NCBI GenBank assembly: GCA_907165135.1
Contig: OU015566.1
Span: 2,110,501 to 2,174,500, forward strand
Reading direction: 5' to 3'
DNA length: 64,000 bases
Source of the DNA: Oikopleura dioica
Lineage: Eukaryota > Chordata > Appendicularia > Copelata > Oikopleuridae
Program-made: the position numbers and the translations under genes
In this document: in pieces, positions 10,894 to 21,311 of the stretch
Position numbering within the stretch: position 1 is the stretch's first letter
Layout: each line of letters begins with the position of its first letter
The notes under the pieces: model-generated
What the model saw: the letters and a program-made list of their open reading frames with translations, nothing else
Database searches by the model: none
What the model was told of the DNA's origin: nothing

Positions 10894-12457
10894 AGAGAAA
10901 ATCTTGAACAATATGATAAAAAAATGCCGATGCAAAATAAAGACTGTAACCTCTCTCTCTTTCTTCATCTCTTATTTTACTACTATCACACTGAAAAAAC
11001 TCGAGAAAATATGATTGCAACTATGATTACAAATAACGAACACGAGAAATGAGATAAAAAATGTAAAAAAAAATTCAAAAGCTAGGTTGTTTTTTCCTTC
11101 AAAATAAGAAATGAGAGATTTTTCTTATAGAAAAAATATATCTTCCTGTATTTTAAATCTTTCTAAAACCTAGAAAGATCGAAATTTTTCGAAATTTTCA
11201 AGAGCATTTTTGGCGATAAATTTTCCATTCCTTTTTTGAAGAAAAAAATTTGCTACATTATCAACATTTCTCTTAATAATTCCATAAGTTCTTATCCGCT
11301 AAAAACTTATTCCACCGTACTGATCAACTCTTTTTCCTCCTCTTTCGTCCCCTTATTTAAACCATGTGCTATCCTACTCTCTTCAATTTATTTATTACAT
11401 AATAAATTTGGGGCCGAGAAAAACCTATCTTTCTGAAATTCGAAAAGAACACCTTCGTGTTTACTACTTCTTTCAATTATCAAAGTACAATTTCAAAAAT
11501 TGCCTCTTTCGAATAAACTAAAATAACTTGTGTGAATGTTTTCCTTGCCAAATCCTATAAATCGACCAGAATCTGGCCTGTCCACCATTAATTCTTGAGC
11601 CATCTGCTCGCCCTTGCGTTTTTTGGCGGAAAAGGAGCAAATATGAAATTAAACTTCCTAATCCGATCATCTGCCAGACTTCAGATCGATATGATCATCC
11701 CGCATGTGTACCTTTTTTCGCATAGTCGATATTGAGTTTATATCAGAAATCGACTTTTTTCGTCGGAAGATTGGCCTTCTTTGAGTTTTATTTTTGATTT
11801 ATTTTTATAATAAATTTTCGTCATTATCAAAAACTTAGCGAAAACAAGATTCAGAATCTTACTTCAATTTTGGTCTCGGCAACCTGTAAAGAAAACTGAG
11901 TCAGGGCTGTTATTCTTGTACTCTTTGAACCTTTAGGACTCAGACTCACGTTTATTCATAGACTGATGAGGCTAGCTCCTATTTTCATTCATGATTTGGA
12001 TATTAACACTGTCGTAAATACCGGCTTATTTTGATATATTTTCCCGAGAGGTCAAAAACAATCTTTTCAAAATGAGTTGACCCTGGCTGAGAATTCTTAC
12101 AGACAAGTTTTTTTCGCGGCAAAAATTTTCCCGGCAAAAGGCATCAAGCTCGGCCAGGTGTTTTTGAAGATCGATATCGTCCTGATAGGTTTTTTTCGTA
12201 AGGGTCGGACCACTTCTGCGCCACATGGCGTCCCCGATTTTTGCGTCTTTTTTCCTTATTGCCTAGCTGTAGCCCCCTTAGTTCATCCCCTTATCGAGCG
12301 CTGGACTCAGTAGCGCCTCGGAAGAGATAGAAAGAGCGGCAGTGTTTTTAGTACTGCAGCGTTTGGAGTTACAGTTGCTAAAAGAAAATTGTTACAGCGG
12401 GAATAAAAAACAACTTTTAATTAAGAGAGTTTAAGAATTGAATAAAAGAAAGTGTTG
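10894..12457. other. Gap between NDRG and MYB
   Basis: About 1.56 kb, AT-rich, no supported gene. A GAATAAACTAAAATAAC tract at about 11511 and several AATAAA-like words near 10920-10950 may serve NDRG polyadenylation. A GAGTCAGG-family repeat copy lies at about 11878-11955. The last part, about 12080-12440, is presumably the MYB promoter/5' UTR; no clear TATA box was seen. Confidence 0.5.
11878..11955. repeat. GAGTCAGG-family inverted repeat, copy 5
   Basis: Contains GGCAACCTGTAAAGAAAACT followed by GAGTCAGGG, then a decayed opposite arm (GAACCTTTAGGACTCAG). It is the only clear copy of this family outside an intron, between NDRG and MYB. Confidence 0.45.
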
Positions 12458-15400
12458 ATGAAATCGAGCAAAGATGGGGCCGAGTATGGTGGGACAAGTC
12501 CGCAGCGAGAAAGGTACAGTAACACCGATCATCCTTACAAATATTTTGATGATCTTAGAATCAAGATTTTGAGTTTTATCCGAGGACAATTTTCCTTACC
12601 GCAATTTTCCTGTTCGTAACAAAACAGCGCGTTTCAAATAATAAGAGAAAATATTCGTTTTGAGAAGCAAGCATGTTTCCAAAAAGGGAGCTCTATAAAA
12701 TCAGGATCTTTATCAATTTTCGATCCCCATAAAAACCCTCCTCGTTCGGGATAAACCCATAAAATCAACCCAAAGATCATCATCAAAATAACCGAATTTC
12801 ATGCGACTCATTTTGTAAATTTCAGACCCGCAGTTCGCCACATTCTACCTGCCACGCTTCCAAGTTCGCATCTTCAAACTGCGCAAACTGCCGGCTTCGT
12901 GATTTGCCCGACGCAGATCACGAGGATCATTAAGAGCGAAAAGCAGGAGCTAGACCTGAGCTCGAGTTTCTCGGGAAGATCCGATTGTTCGCCGGAGAAA
13001 GCGAGGCCCAGGCAACGATGGACAAGCAACGAAGATACGAAACTAATGGCGCTTGTGAAAAGCGCTGGAAATGACGAGGTAAGACCTTTTTCAAGCAGTT
13101 TTACAAAGTTGAAATGATTGAAATTCTTTTGATTCTTATCCCTTGCTATCAAAAAGATCATCACTGCTGATGTCCCTCTCAGCAGGAGTCGATTTATATT
13201 TGCCTTCTTTTTTGCAAATTCGCGGCTCCCCGCCGAGCGCCGCAAGCAAATATAATATAGCAGTATACAGTAGCCTGCAGTGCTACTGAAACGCGGCTAC
13301 AAGCTCGAGCTGCTTTATGTGTCACGTGATCAATAAAGTAATTTCTCAGGCGATCGGGTGGAACGAGATTTCCGAGAAGCTGCCAGGGCGCACCGATGTT
13401 CAATGCCGCGCCAGGTGGAAGAATCACCTCCAGCCCGACCTTATCAAAGGGCCCTGGACCAAGGAGGAAGACGATCTGTAAGTTGAAAAAGTAGAAGCTT
13501 TTATTAACTTATTTTCTAGCGTCGTCGAGCTTGTCAAGAAACATGGACCCCGAAAATGGGCCTTTATCGCCAAACATCTAAAAGGTAGCAACACTTTTAT
13601 AATTTTATTTCAATGACTATCGAATGACCAAAATGAAACCCAAAATTTAATTGAATTTCAGGCCGCATCGGGAAGCAATGCCGCGAGCGATGGCACAACC
13701 ACCTGAATCCGGAAATAGACAAGTCTGACTGGACTATTGAAGAAGACTGGATTATCCACGAGGCGAGAAAGAAAGTGGGAAACAAGTGGGCTGAGATCGC
13801 CAAGCTTTTCAAGGGACGCACCGACAACGCGATCAAAAATCACTGGAACTCGAGCTTGCGAAGACGCGTTGAAAAACAAGGTAAGAATGAGCTTCTTTTC
13901 AATATTTCTCAGTTCTCATTTTAGAATATCTGGCAGGAGATTGTCCGGACAGCGTGAAAGAAACTATCGAGAAGCTGGGCCAACAAAACGGGGCGAACAT
14001 GAGCTTCAATAGCAACTCTTCCCATTCTCACAGTCGCAGTAAAATGGGTCGTTTGAGGTACTGTTACTTTCAACTGAAATTGTCTTTCCTTGATTACAAT
14101 CGTTTGAGGAAAAACCGATCGTGAACGTTCTCTTTTTAGCTTCAGCCACGAATCGTACCACCGTTCTCGTTCGATGAGCGAAACACACTCAACAGCTCAC
14201 TCCCTCAGCTCCACTTCCATCAAGCTCGAGCCAATCAATGTCGGTAACAACTCTAGCTACGGACAAATGGATACTTCTTGCTGGAGTATGAATAGCATCT
14301 CTGGATTTGGCAGTAGCATGAGCGGACTCCCACCTAAGCGGCCTTGTTTCGAGCCTGGCGTCTACCGCCCCTTCAACTATATGCCCACGACACCGACCAA
14401 GTCCCCCGTCAAATTTGACCGCCTTCATTCGTAAGAACAAACCCTCTTTTCCGTTTTTAAAACTCCCTTCAGTGGTGGAACGAGAGTTATTCTCAATGGA
14501 CAGCGTCGAGGACAAGAAATGCTCAATTTTCGCGACCTTGTTGCTCCTCCTTCGGCCGACACGACTCTGATCGGTCGCGAAACGCCCATCAGAGCTACTG
14601 ATTCGCACGAGATCGACCTGAACCAGACTGCGAATCAAGAAAATGAGCATCCAGAAAACACCGTCCGCCCAGAGCCGAGTCACTCCGTGAAAAGCTTGCT
14701 CGTCCAGGAGCTGGAAAAAACGCAGAATTTGACTCTTCCAGGTGGAAATACGTCGACGCTGAACAGGACGCCGACGCAATCTCCTCTCAAGTAAGCGCCA
14801 TAAAGCTAAAACTTTACTCTAGCGTTTTTATAATTAAGTTGTTTCTACGCTAAAAAGAATCATAATCATCCAATCTTTGCTGCCTCCTTTTTGAGGCCCT
14901 TTTGCCTAATGTCTAATCTCATCCTTTCAGGACGCTTTTGTCTCCATCACGTTTTCTTAACGGTCCTCCCCTCTCTTCTTCAACCCCTCGCCATTTGCGC
15001 TCTCCTCGAAAGCGCCTAGAAGAGCTGGAGAAAGAAAACATCGATGGCTCGAGCACGCCCCGCGTCAATCCTTCCGAACGACCAATGTCCAAGCGCGATT
15101 TGCTGAATTTGACGCCGAAACGAAGTGTTCCCTTCGTTCCACGAACGCCTACTCCCTTCAAGGTATGATTTTAGAAGCAATTTGTGAATTAATTTGAATT
15201 CTAGAGAGCAATGGCAGCGCAGGAAAAGCGACATGGGAAGTTGAACAGAACAGGAGATGTCAGTGTCGAAGATCTCTCCGAGGTAAAACTGGTCAAAAAT
15301 GGATTGAAATTGACGATTATGTTTTAAGGTCCTCTCCTTCATCGACTCCCCAAGACGCTCCGTCGCCGGTACTTCTCGAAGCTACATTGAGCTCTTGCCA

Positions 15401-15865
15401 AATCCCCGAAAGCGCGTGAGAAAAGCCCTCCAACTCGACGACGATGGATACTCATCCTTCTCCGGCGGCGCCGCTTCCGATCGCTTCCGATCTGCTTCGA
15501 TAAACTCCTCCACCGCGCCGCTTTGGAAAAATGCGCAGAGCAGTTTGAATAGTTGCGTCGCCAAGGATTTTGAGCGAGAGCAGCTTGAAGCGAAGAATAA
15601 CGATGTTACCGAGGTGGTGAAAATTGAAGCGGCGACGACGGAAACGCCTTCTTCCGATGATTTTTTCATCAAAAACGAACCGGTAAGTTGATAATCAAAT
15701 GGACAGATGCCTCAAGTTCTGAGGATACTGTACCAAATCTTCCCTTGCCAAATCTAACAGCATCTTCAGAGCCCTGACAGTTGGAACGCCATCGCCACCG
15801 GTTCCAGTCAAACCCAGCAAAGTCTGACAGCAGACGCAGAAGCCTACCTCAAGATGTTCAACTAA
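12458..15865 (+). CDS. MYBL: R1R2R3 Myb transcription factor, B-Myb-like
   Basis: Cell-cycle type Myb (A/B/c-Myb family) that binds DNA through three Myb repeats. Exons: 12458-12513, 12826-13078, 13350-13477, 13520-13584, 13662-13880, 13925-14057, 14140-14430, 14473-14790, 14931-15162, about 15205-15282, about 15329-15682, 15770-15865; all GT-AG. Repeats: R1 from [17 protein letters not shown]2 from [20 protein letters not shown] with [16 protein letters not shown]3 from [14 protein letters not shown] with [17 protein letters not shown]. After the DNA-binding region come Ser-rich activation-type sequence, a conserved TP-rich block ([17 protein letters not shown]) as in B-Myb, PRKRVRKAL as in the B-Myb C-terminus, and a final [17 protein letters not shown] resembling the conserved WEVVVCGKT-DQ end. 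R1 is the most divergent repeat. Several SP/TP sites suggest CDK regulation, known for B-Myb. Confidence 0.93.
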
Positions 15866-16531
15866 ACTCAAGGCCTCCAGCGTCAAAAAGTAAAACCCTA
15901 ACTTTATATTCACTTCAGTTTCTTTATCTTCCCTATTCTTTTATCAGCTTCACCTATCCAATTACTGTTACATTCGCATTTTCCAAATTCTCAACATTTC
16001 ACGCTTTCATTTCACATTCCGTTATTTCACTACTATTCCACGCCTTCTGAATTGAAGGTCAAAATAGCTCTTTTTTCTGTAAATTTTGTACAAAAATGTT
16101 TCCTTATATTTTAAGTACAAGGTTTTTCAAATCATCAAAGAACAACTTTCTGCACACCGCTTTTTTGGACCATTTCGTTCAATTTTCGGTCCAAAACTGG
16201 GTCCGTTTTGACCCTTTTTCACGTTCTCCTGCCAAAACGAAGACGACGAATAAAAAATTCATATTCAAAAAGGATTTCATCAATTTTTTCAACCAAGGGA
16301 AGGCTGAGAGAATGATGATAAGAGTTTTTTTTATGCATTATAGCAGATTTTTTCGTCATGTAAAAATTCCATAGAATATAATTTGACTTTGCGTCAGACC
16401 AGAAAATTGAGGTCGGTCGCAAAAGGTCGAATTTTGAAGCTTGCAAAATACACATCCGCAAAAAGTATCGTCCAGGGCAGCTAGGTGGTCGAGAAGCAAA
16501 TAAATGATCAGCAACGAGATGATGATAAGAG
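15866..16531. other. Gap after MYB
   Basis: AT-rich 3' flank of MYB and 3' flank of the convergent minus-strand gene at 16532. No supported coding exon; a 92-codon plus-strand frame and an 80-codon minus-strand frame are low-complexity Phe/Lys-rich translations of A/T runs. Confidence 0.5.
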
Positions 16532-17141
16532 CTAAAAAGGATGATTTTCTTTCAAAATTTTAATTTTTTTACTGGTGGTAGTGTAGCCCCAGGAATCCTG
16601 CTGAAATTTTCGGCCCCATCTTTGCCAGGCATTCAGAGCTTCTGGTTCTTCAACCTGATGATAAACGTCGTTTTTAGTTCAAGAGGTGGACGAACCTGCT
16701 CAGTCGCGTGCTTTTGAATGTTCAAAAGAGCTTCTTCATCCCATTCCAGAGGTTTTGTCAGAATCTCTTCTTTTCGCTTCCCAGCTTGTTTTGCGGCTCA
16801 TTTGAGTTTAAAGATTATTTAATTGTTCAAATTGAAGATATCTTTTATTATTTTTAAGCGAGTCTTATTGAGTCTTTACTTGACTGAAGATCTGCTTACA
16901 TTCGAATAATTTGAATGTGATTTCTTCAATAATTTTCTCTTGTCTTTAACCATTGTTCTTACCCTTCTGTTGGCTCTAGAATTATTTTGAACTCAATTCC
17001 TCCGACGAGCGCGCCAGCTCCAATTCTCGGCATTGTTTGTGATTTGCAATTCTGAGAAGCTTGAAAATCTTTTTTCTTCTTCCCCGAGCCAGCTCCTTGT
17101 TGACGGCTCATTAATGCTAATTGCGCATTTGTGTTCTTCAT
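16532..17141 (-). CDS. Unrecognised small basic protein (133 aa)
   Basis: Three minus-strand exons, 17141-16964, 16796-16696 and 16654-16532, combine to an open frame of 133 residues. The first intron works only if it starts GGTAAG (GG-AG; the normal GT one base later shifts into a stop), and the second is a 41-bp GT-AG intron. The protein is basic at the N-terminus (GSGKKKKDFQ), then has LEPTEAAKQAGKRKEE and a Trp-rich end with NAWQRWGRKFQQDSWGY. No signal peptide or membrane segment. Frame continuity across three exons and coding-like composition support a real gene; I do not recognise the family. A short RNA-binding or ribosome-associated protein would fit the composition, but that is a guess. 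Confidence 0.5.
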
Positions 17142-17610
17142 GTTACCCCAGATGGATCGAATGTAGAAGACTTTTTGATGGATTCCAATTTAATAATTTA
17201 CCCATAGCAAATTTATATAAACGCGAAAAATATTCAACTTTCACTGGAGCAATTATTCCGAATAATATATTTGCTTTCATCGAACTTGAAAAAAAAGTTC
17301 ATTTGTGGATGTCGAAAACTTTCGTCAGACAAAATTTCCTCTTATACGAGAAAAATTATCCGAGATAAGCGCGCACTAGAAAACGCTGGAATGGGGCGCT
17401 TAGCCTTTCTTGAGACGTACTCATCTTCTGAAATCCTCGAAGAAGGATTTTCGGATTAAATCTGACGAAATCAGCGGCTTCTGACTATAAAAAGAGCGTC
17501 GAAAAGTCCGGAAGGCAGTATTATCTGAAGTTATAATATCCTAGGTAAAGCGAAACCTTTTTAAAAAGACCAAAACTTTACTCAATTTTAGACCACCCTC
17601 TATCACGACC
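17142..17610. other. Intergenic region before the K/E/R-rich gene
   Basis: Divergent promoter region between the minus-strand gene ending its 5' side at 17141 and the plus-strand gene at 17611. Two overlapping plus-strand frames (111 and 62 codons) have no splice or family support. A TTTTAG acceptor-like site at 17587-17592, 18 nt before the next ATG, may be a trans-splice or 5'-UTR acceptor. Confidence 0.4.
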
Positions 17611-18003
17611 ATGAAGCTCTTGAACGCCTTCCTCATCGCCGCTGTCTCTGCCCGACATTGCGCTCGATCCTTCTCCGGCAATCCAGCCCTCGCTGGTACC
17701 TTCGTCGAGGCCCAGAATGCCTACCTCGCTTCCCTCGAAGAGGGCGAAGCTGAGGAGCAGGAGGAGCCAATGAAGAAGAAGAACAAGAACAAGAAGGAAC
17801 TCCGAAAGGCTGAAAAGAAGGAGAACCGACAGGAAAACCGAAAGGAGAACCGACAAGAAGAGCGACAAGAAGAGCGAAAGGAAAAGCGACAGGAGGAGCG
17901 AAAGAACAAGAAGAACAACAGGGACGGTGACAAGAAGGAGAAGAAGAACAACAGGAATGGAGAGAAGAACAAGAACAAGAAGGGCAAGAACAAGAAGAAC
18001 TAA
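17611..18003 (+). CDS. Secreted Lys/Glu/Arg-rich low-complexity protein
   Basis: Single-exon frame of 130 residues. A hydrophobic N-terminus (MKLLNAFLIAAVSA) followed by RHC looks like a cleavable signal peptide. From about residue 50 the protein is almost entirely Lys, Glu, Arg, Asn and Gln, with short repeats such as KENRQ, ERQEER and NKKNNRDG; it ends GKNKKN. The nucleotide sequence is a purine-rich tract (AAGAAGAACAAG-like), so the opposite strand also shows long meaningless frames. AATAAA at 18072-18077 gives a plausible polyadenylation site. A highly charged secreted protein could bind acidic polysaccharide, for example in the larvacean house or tunic; this is inference. Only two Cys, neither in a recognised domain. 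Confidence 0.7.
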   Translation: MKLLNAFLIAAVSARHCARSFSGNPALAGTFVEAQNAYLASLEEGEAEEQEEPMKKKNKNKKELRKAEKKENRQENRKENRQEERQEERKEKRQEERKNKKNNRDGDKKEKKNNRNGEKNKNKKGKNKKN

Positions 18004-18389
18004 ATTTTCTCTTGCAATTTGAGTTCAATTCTAACGGCTGATTTCTGTAAAACTTTATTATCCTTGATTTCAATAAATTCACTTATGCATCAAAATACGG
18101 CTGAAATTCGCGATTCTCCCGTAATACCGTATTGTGAAAAGAAAAATCGACGGATGTTCTCGCGAAAGCGGAAATTATTGGTACCGTAACGTTCCGAAAG
18201 AACAAGGATAAAAACATGATGGAAAAGATAAAGATGATGTCTTGATAAGATTTTCTCGCGAATTAGCAAATTTATTTATCAGTGTGGCGCTCTTCGCAAG
18301 CATTATAAATTTGATCATCAAGTGTATTGATTTATCAGTCAACTTGAGAAAAATTTGAAAAATAATATTTTCTGAAATTGACACTTGAT
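18004..18389. other. Intergenic region
   Basis: 3' flank of the K/E/R-rich gene (AATAAA at 18072-18077) and upstream region of the next gene. No coding signal. Confidence 0.4.
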
Positions 18390-19489
18390 ATGAGGATTTC
18401 CAAAATTTTTTTCTCTGTTTGTCTTTTAGGTATGTAGCGATTCTTTTCTCAATTATTTCATTATTATTTTTTCAGCAAAAGAAATAATGTCATCGCCAAA
18501 TTCTCGCGCTTCCTACAAATTGAAAATTGAAGACCAAAGAATGTGCGATGAGGAATTCATTTACACTTGCTCTGACGGTGAAAATGAAGAAGTTTGCGGC
18601 GAGTGGGTATGCACAGATGGAGCCTTGGAGTTTTCTACTTGCACAGTCGTTTTTGATAAGAATCAAGAAAAAAGTTTTGAAAATGTTGAAAGGAAAGTGG
18701 CTTGAAAATGACTTTTACTTAAATTTTACTGTAATTTTCAATTTTGTTCTAAAATTAAAAATTAATGTATCAGAAATTCTCTGACCTTTAATTATTTGGT
18801 AAGCCAGAAAAAGAACTTGCAAATGTCATATTGATGTTGGTCCTTTCAAAGTTTTCACTGGCTGCAAATGGATCAGGTTTGTTATTCAGTGTGGTCTCAA
18901 TAATTTTTATGAAACTCTGATCAATAAGTTATTGAGAATAAGGGTAGTTCTTTCAGATCGCTGAATACAGAAGAAAAGCCCGAAAAAGAATCAAGAAAAT
19001 CAACCACGAGCGTTTCAACAACGAGTTCTACGAAAACAACAACAACAACGTCAACACCACAAATAACAACAACGATTGCAACAACTTTTTCTTCTTCGAC
19101 TGAAAAATCGCAGTCGACTCAAGAAAGAAACGAGAACTCTGTTCAATCAAATCATCAAGGTCAACCAATGCTTCTCGATGTAGTCAACAGCGAGGATTCA
19201 AACTGGAAAGAAATGCAAAAGAAAAATTTTATCGAAGAACAAGCAGAAGAAATCGAAGAAAGGAGGTCCTATCCAATCAAGAGAGAAAAAAACTCTCGTA
19301 TTGGAAAATTAAAAACAGCAGAGACCACGATTCCAAGAAGAATAATTCAAAAAGGTGCGATAAAAAATTCGTTCACTGCATTTCATTGTATTTTTAGATG
19401 GAACTTATGTCCACGCTTTTGAGTTTATGCAGCATTTACAACAAATGATGTTTATGAATGGTCTGTTTCAGCGTGTTTTAAAAGATTAG
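18390..19489 (+). CDS. Secreted Cys- and Thr/Ser-rich protein, unrecognised
   Basis: Five exons by phase: 18390-18429, 18476-18692, 18808-18876, 18957-19354, 19398-19489. The start MRISKIFFSVCLLAKE looks like a signal peptide. The N-terminal half has regularly spaced Cys (RMCDEEFIYTCSDGENEEVC, WVCTDG, then TCKCHIDVG and FTGCKW), suggesting a small disulfide-bonded domain. It is followed by a mucin-like Thr/Ser tract of about 45 residues (TTSSTKTTTTTSTPQ), an acidic/basic helical stretch (EEQAEEIEERR) and a Met/Gln-rich C-terminus. The intron 18693-18807 needs a GA donor after AG; the nearest GT does not give the right frame. AATAAA lies at 19522-19527. Likely extracellular and O-glycosylated; family unknown. 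Confidence 0.65.
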
Positions 19490-19744
19490 GAAAACCTATC
19501 TTGATGCTTTTCTGTATATACAATAAAATTTAAAAAATCAGATTATTTTATTTATTCCATTTTGTTCTTAGAAGCTTATCACGCCATCGAGATAAGATAT
19601 TCTTCTGAATTGATATTTCAAAATATTCAATTGAATTTGACTTTTGAATTTGGCATTTTATCTTGTCCCGATGACAGCCAAATTCATTTTTATTCAATTT
19701 GATAGCGGTTTTACGTTGACAAGGACAGAGTGCTTTTTTGGAAA

Positions 19745-21173
19745 ATGAAGATTTTCAGGTATTAACCCGCTGCAGAGATCCTTTTTTTATAGTCATTTTC
19801 ATCAATCGCTGAGATAAATATCTTTTATATATCTCCCTGGTATATCTATCTGAGAAAGCCTATCGCCTTATTTGGTTTTTCGAAAAATGTTGATTGCATA
19901 TAAAAAATTTTAAGGCTTGTTGCATCTGCTGCTACTGTGAGCGCTCTTGACTGTTTCGATGGAAACAACGGCGGATGTTCCCATCTTTGCACAAGCGGCG
20001 GTTGCGAATGTCCCGAATGCTGGGAGCTAGGTCAGTTTTCAGAAGGAGCGATATTTTAAATAAATTGAAATTAAGATGAGTTCGACTCCTTCAACTGCAA
20101 AATCCAAGCAGGAATGGCGACTGTGACATGTTCGTCGACGGGAACAGAAATTCTTCTCAATAAATGCGTTGCTCCCGATGTTGAGCCCGATAAAATTAAC
20201 CTGAATGAACCAGCTTGCCATGCAGTTGACTTCGATGATGAACACTATAGAATCGCTACTCCATCTGCAACATCATGTGGAGCTATGCTCCATGAAACGG
20301 AGGGTGTCCTTCATTATGGTAATTTTTTAAATATCGGAGGAAAAACAGTTAATGGAATCGTCCTTGGGAGACCATCATCGTCTTTCTATAGCTGTTCATT
20401 CAACACAACAACAACGGTGACATCGGCTTACTCTTCAAGCTAAGATTACAAATTTCATTTCATTCAAAAAGTTGCTTAGTAGATTTAAAAACGAGGGAAA
20501 AATCGTGAAAAAATATTTTGAAATTTTTCAAAGCAATAATCCTGTTCACACCAGTTTCAACCTCGGCGATGTGATTGACGATTCAATCGTCATTGATTAT
20601 AATATTCGGTTCGCTTCTGGTCCCGAAATTTTCTGGGAGGATAATTTGTTTAATGAGGCAGAAGAATTCTCCGTTGGAGCTCCAATCTACGCAAAGACAA
20701 GTGATATTTTTTTTCAGAATTAAATTGTTTTATTCGATCAATTTATTCAAATGTATCTGTCTCTTGCTGATTAATATATCACTGGTTAGATTTCATTCTC
20801 AGAGTATATCACGGATTTCGGAATGAAGGTTAAGAGCTGCGTGATTTTTGATAGCGCAAACCAAGATTTGAAAATCGACCTTATCGAGGATTTTTGCCCG
20901 AACGACCTCGGACTAGACTTCCACTGGGGTGCCACTAACGGTAATCATGTGAACTTTATGTACACCAGTTTTGCCTTCCCCGATAGCAGCGCCGACGCAA
21001 CGATGATCGTCGAATGTGATGTGAGTATTTCTATTTAATAAAAATCTTAATGCGATTTAAATATAATAAGTTTTATCTAGGTCGAACTTTGCAACGACGA
21101 AGTGTGCGAGCAAGGCTGTCCATTGATTCCAACATCCGATTCAGATTCGGAAATGGATGTATTGGGATCTTAG
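19745..21173 (+). CDS. Secreted ZP-domain protein with EGF-like N-terminus
   Basis: Zona pellucida domains polymerise into extracellular filaments or matrices. Exons: 19745-19758, 19915-20030, 20076 to about 20438, about 20532-20700, 20803-21020, 21081-21173. A short signal peptide (MKIFRLVASAATVSA) precedes a small EGF-like module (CFDGNNGGCSHLC). ZP-N features: ATVTCSSTG, LNEPACHAVDF, TSCGAMLHETEG, LHYGN, SFYSCSF. ZP-C features: VGAPIYAKT, KVKSCVIFDS, a DFCPNDLG segment, FAFPDSSADATMIVECDVELC and the closing VCEQGC. There is no transmembrane or GPI segment after the ZP domain and no clear basic cleavage site, so it is probably released directly. The junction after SAYSSS is unresolved: no in-phase GT donor is visible (AAG followed by CTAAG). 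Confidence 0.72.
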
Positions 21174-21311
21174 ATTCGTTAGGCTTAGTCAAGATGAAAT
21201 AAGTTCACTTCAACATCGAAGAATACATCGACATTAATCCTATCTATTGTTTTTTTTTGAAAATAAAAGAAAAAAATACAATGCACAGCAAATATTTCAC
21301 CATTTCTTTAT

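Noticed and set aside
17633-18082. Long minus-strand frames opposite the K/E/R-rich gene
   Set aside because: Mirror translation of a purine-rich tract (Ser/Phe/Cys repeats); the plus strand has a signal peptide and poly(A) signal.
20319-20348. Possible 30-bp intron in the ZP gene
   Set aside because: The unspliced frame keeps the expected HYGN…GRPSSSFYSC spacing of ZP-N.
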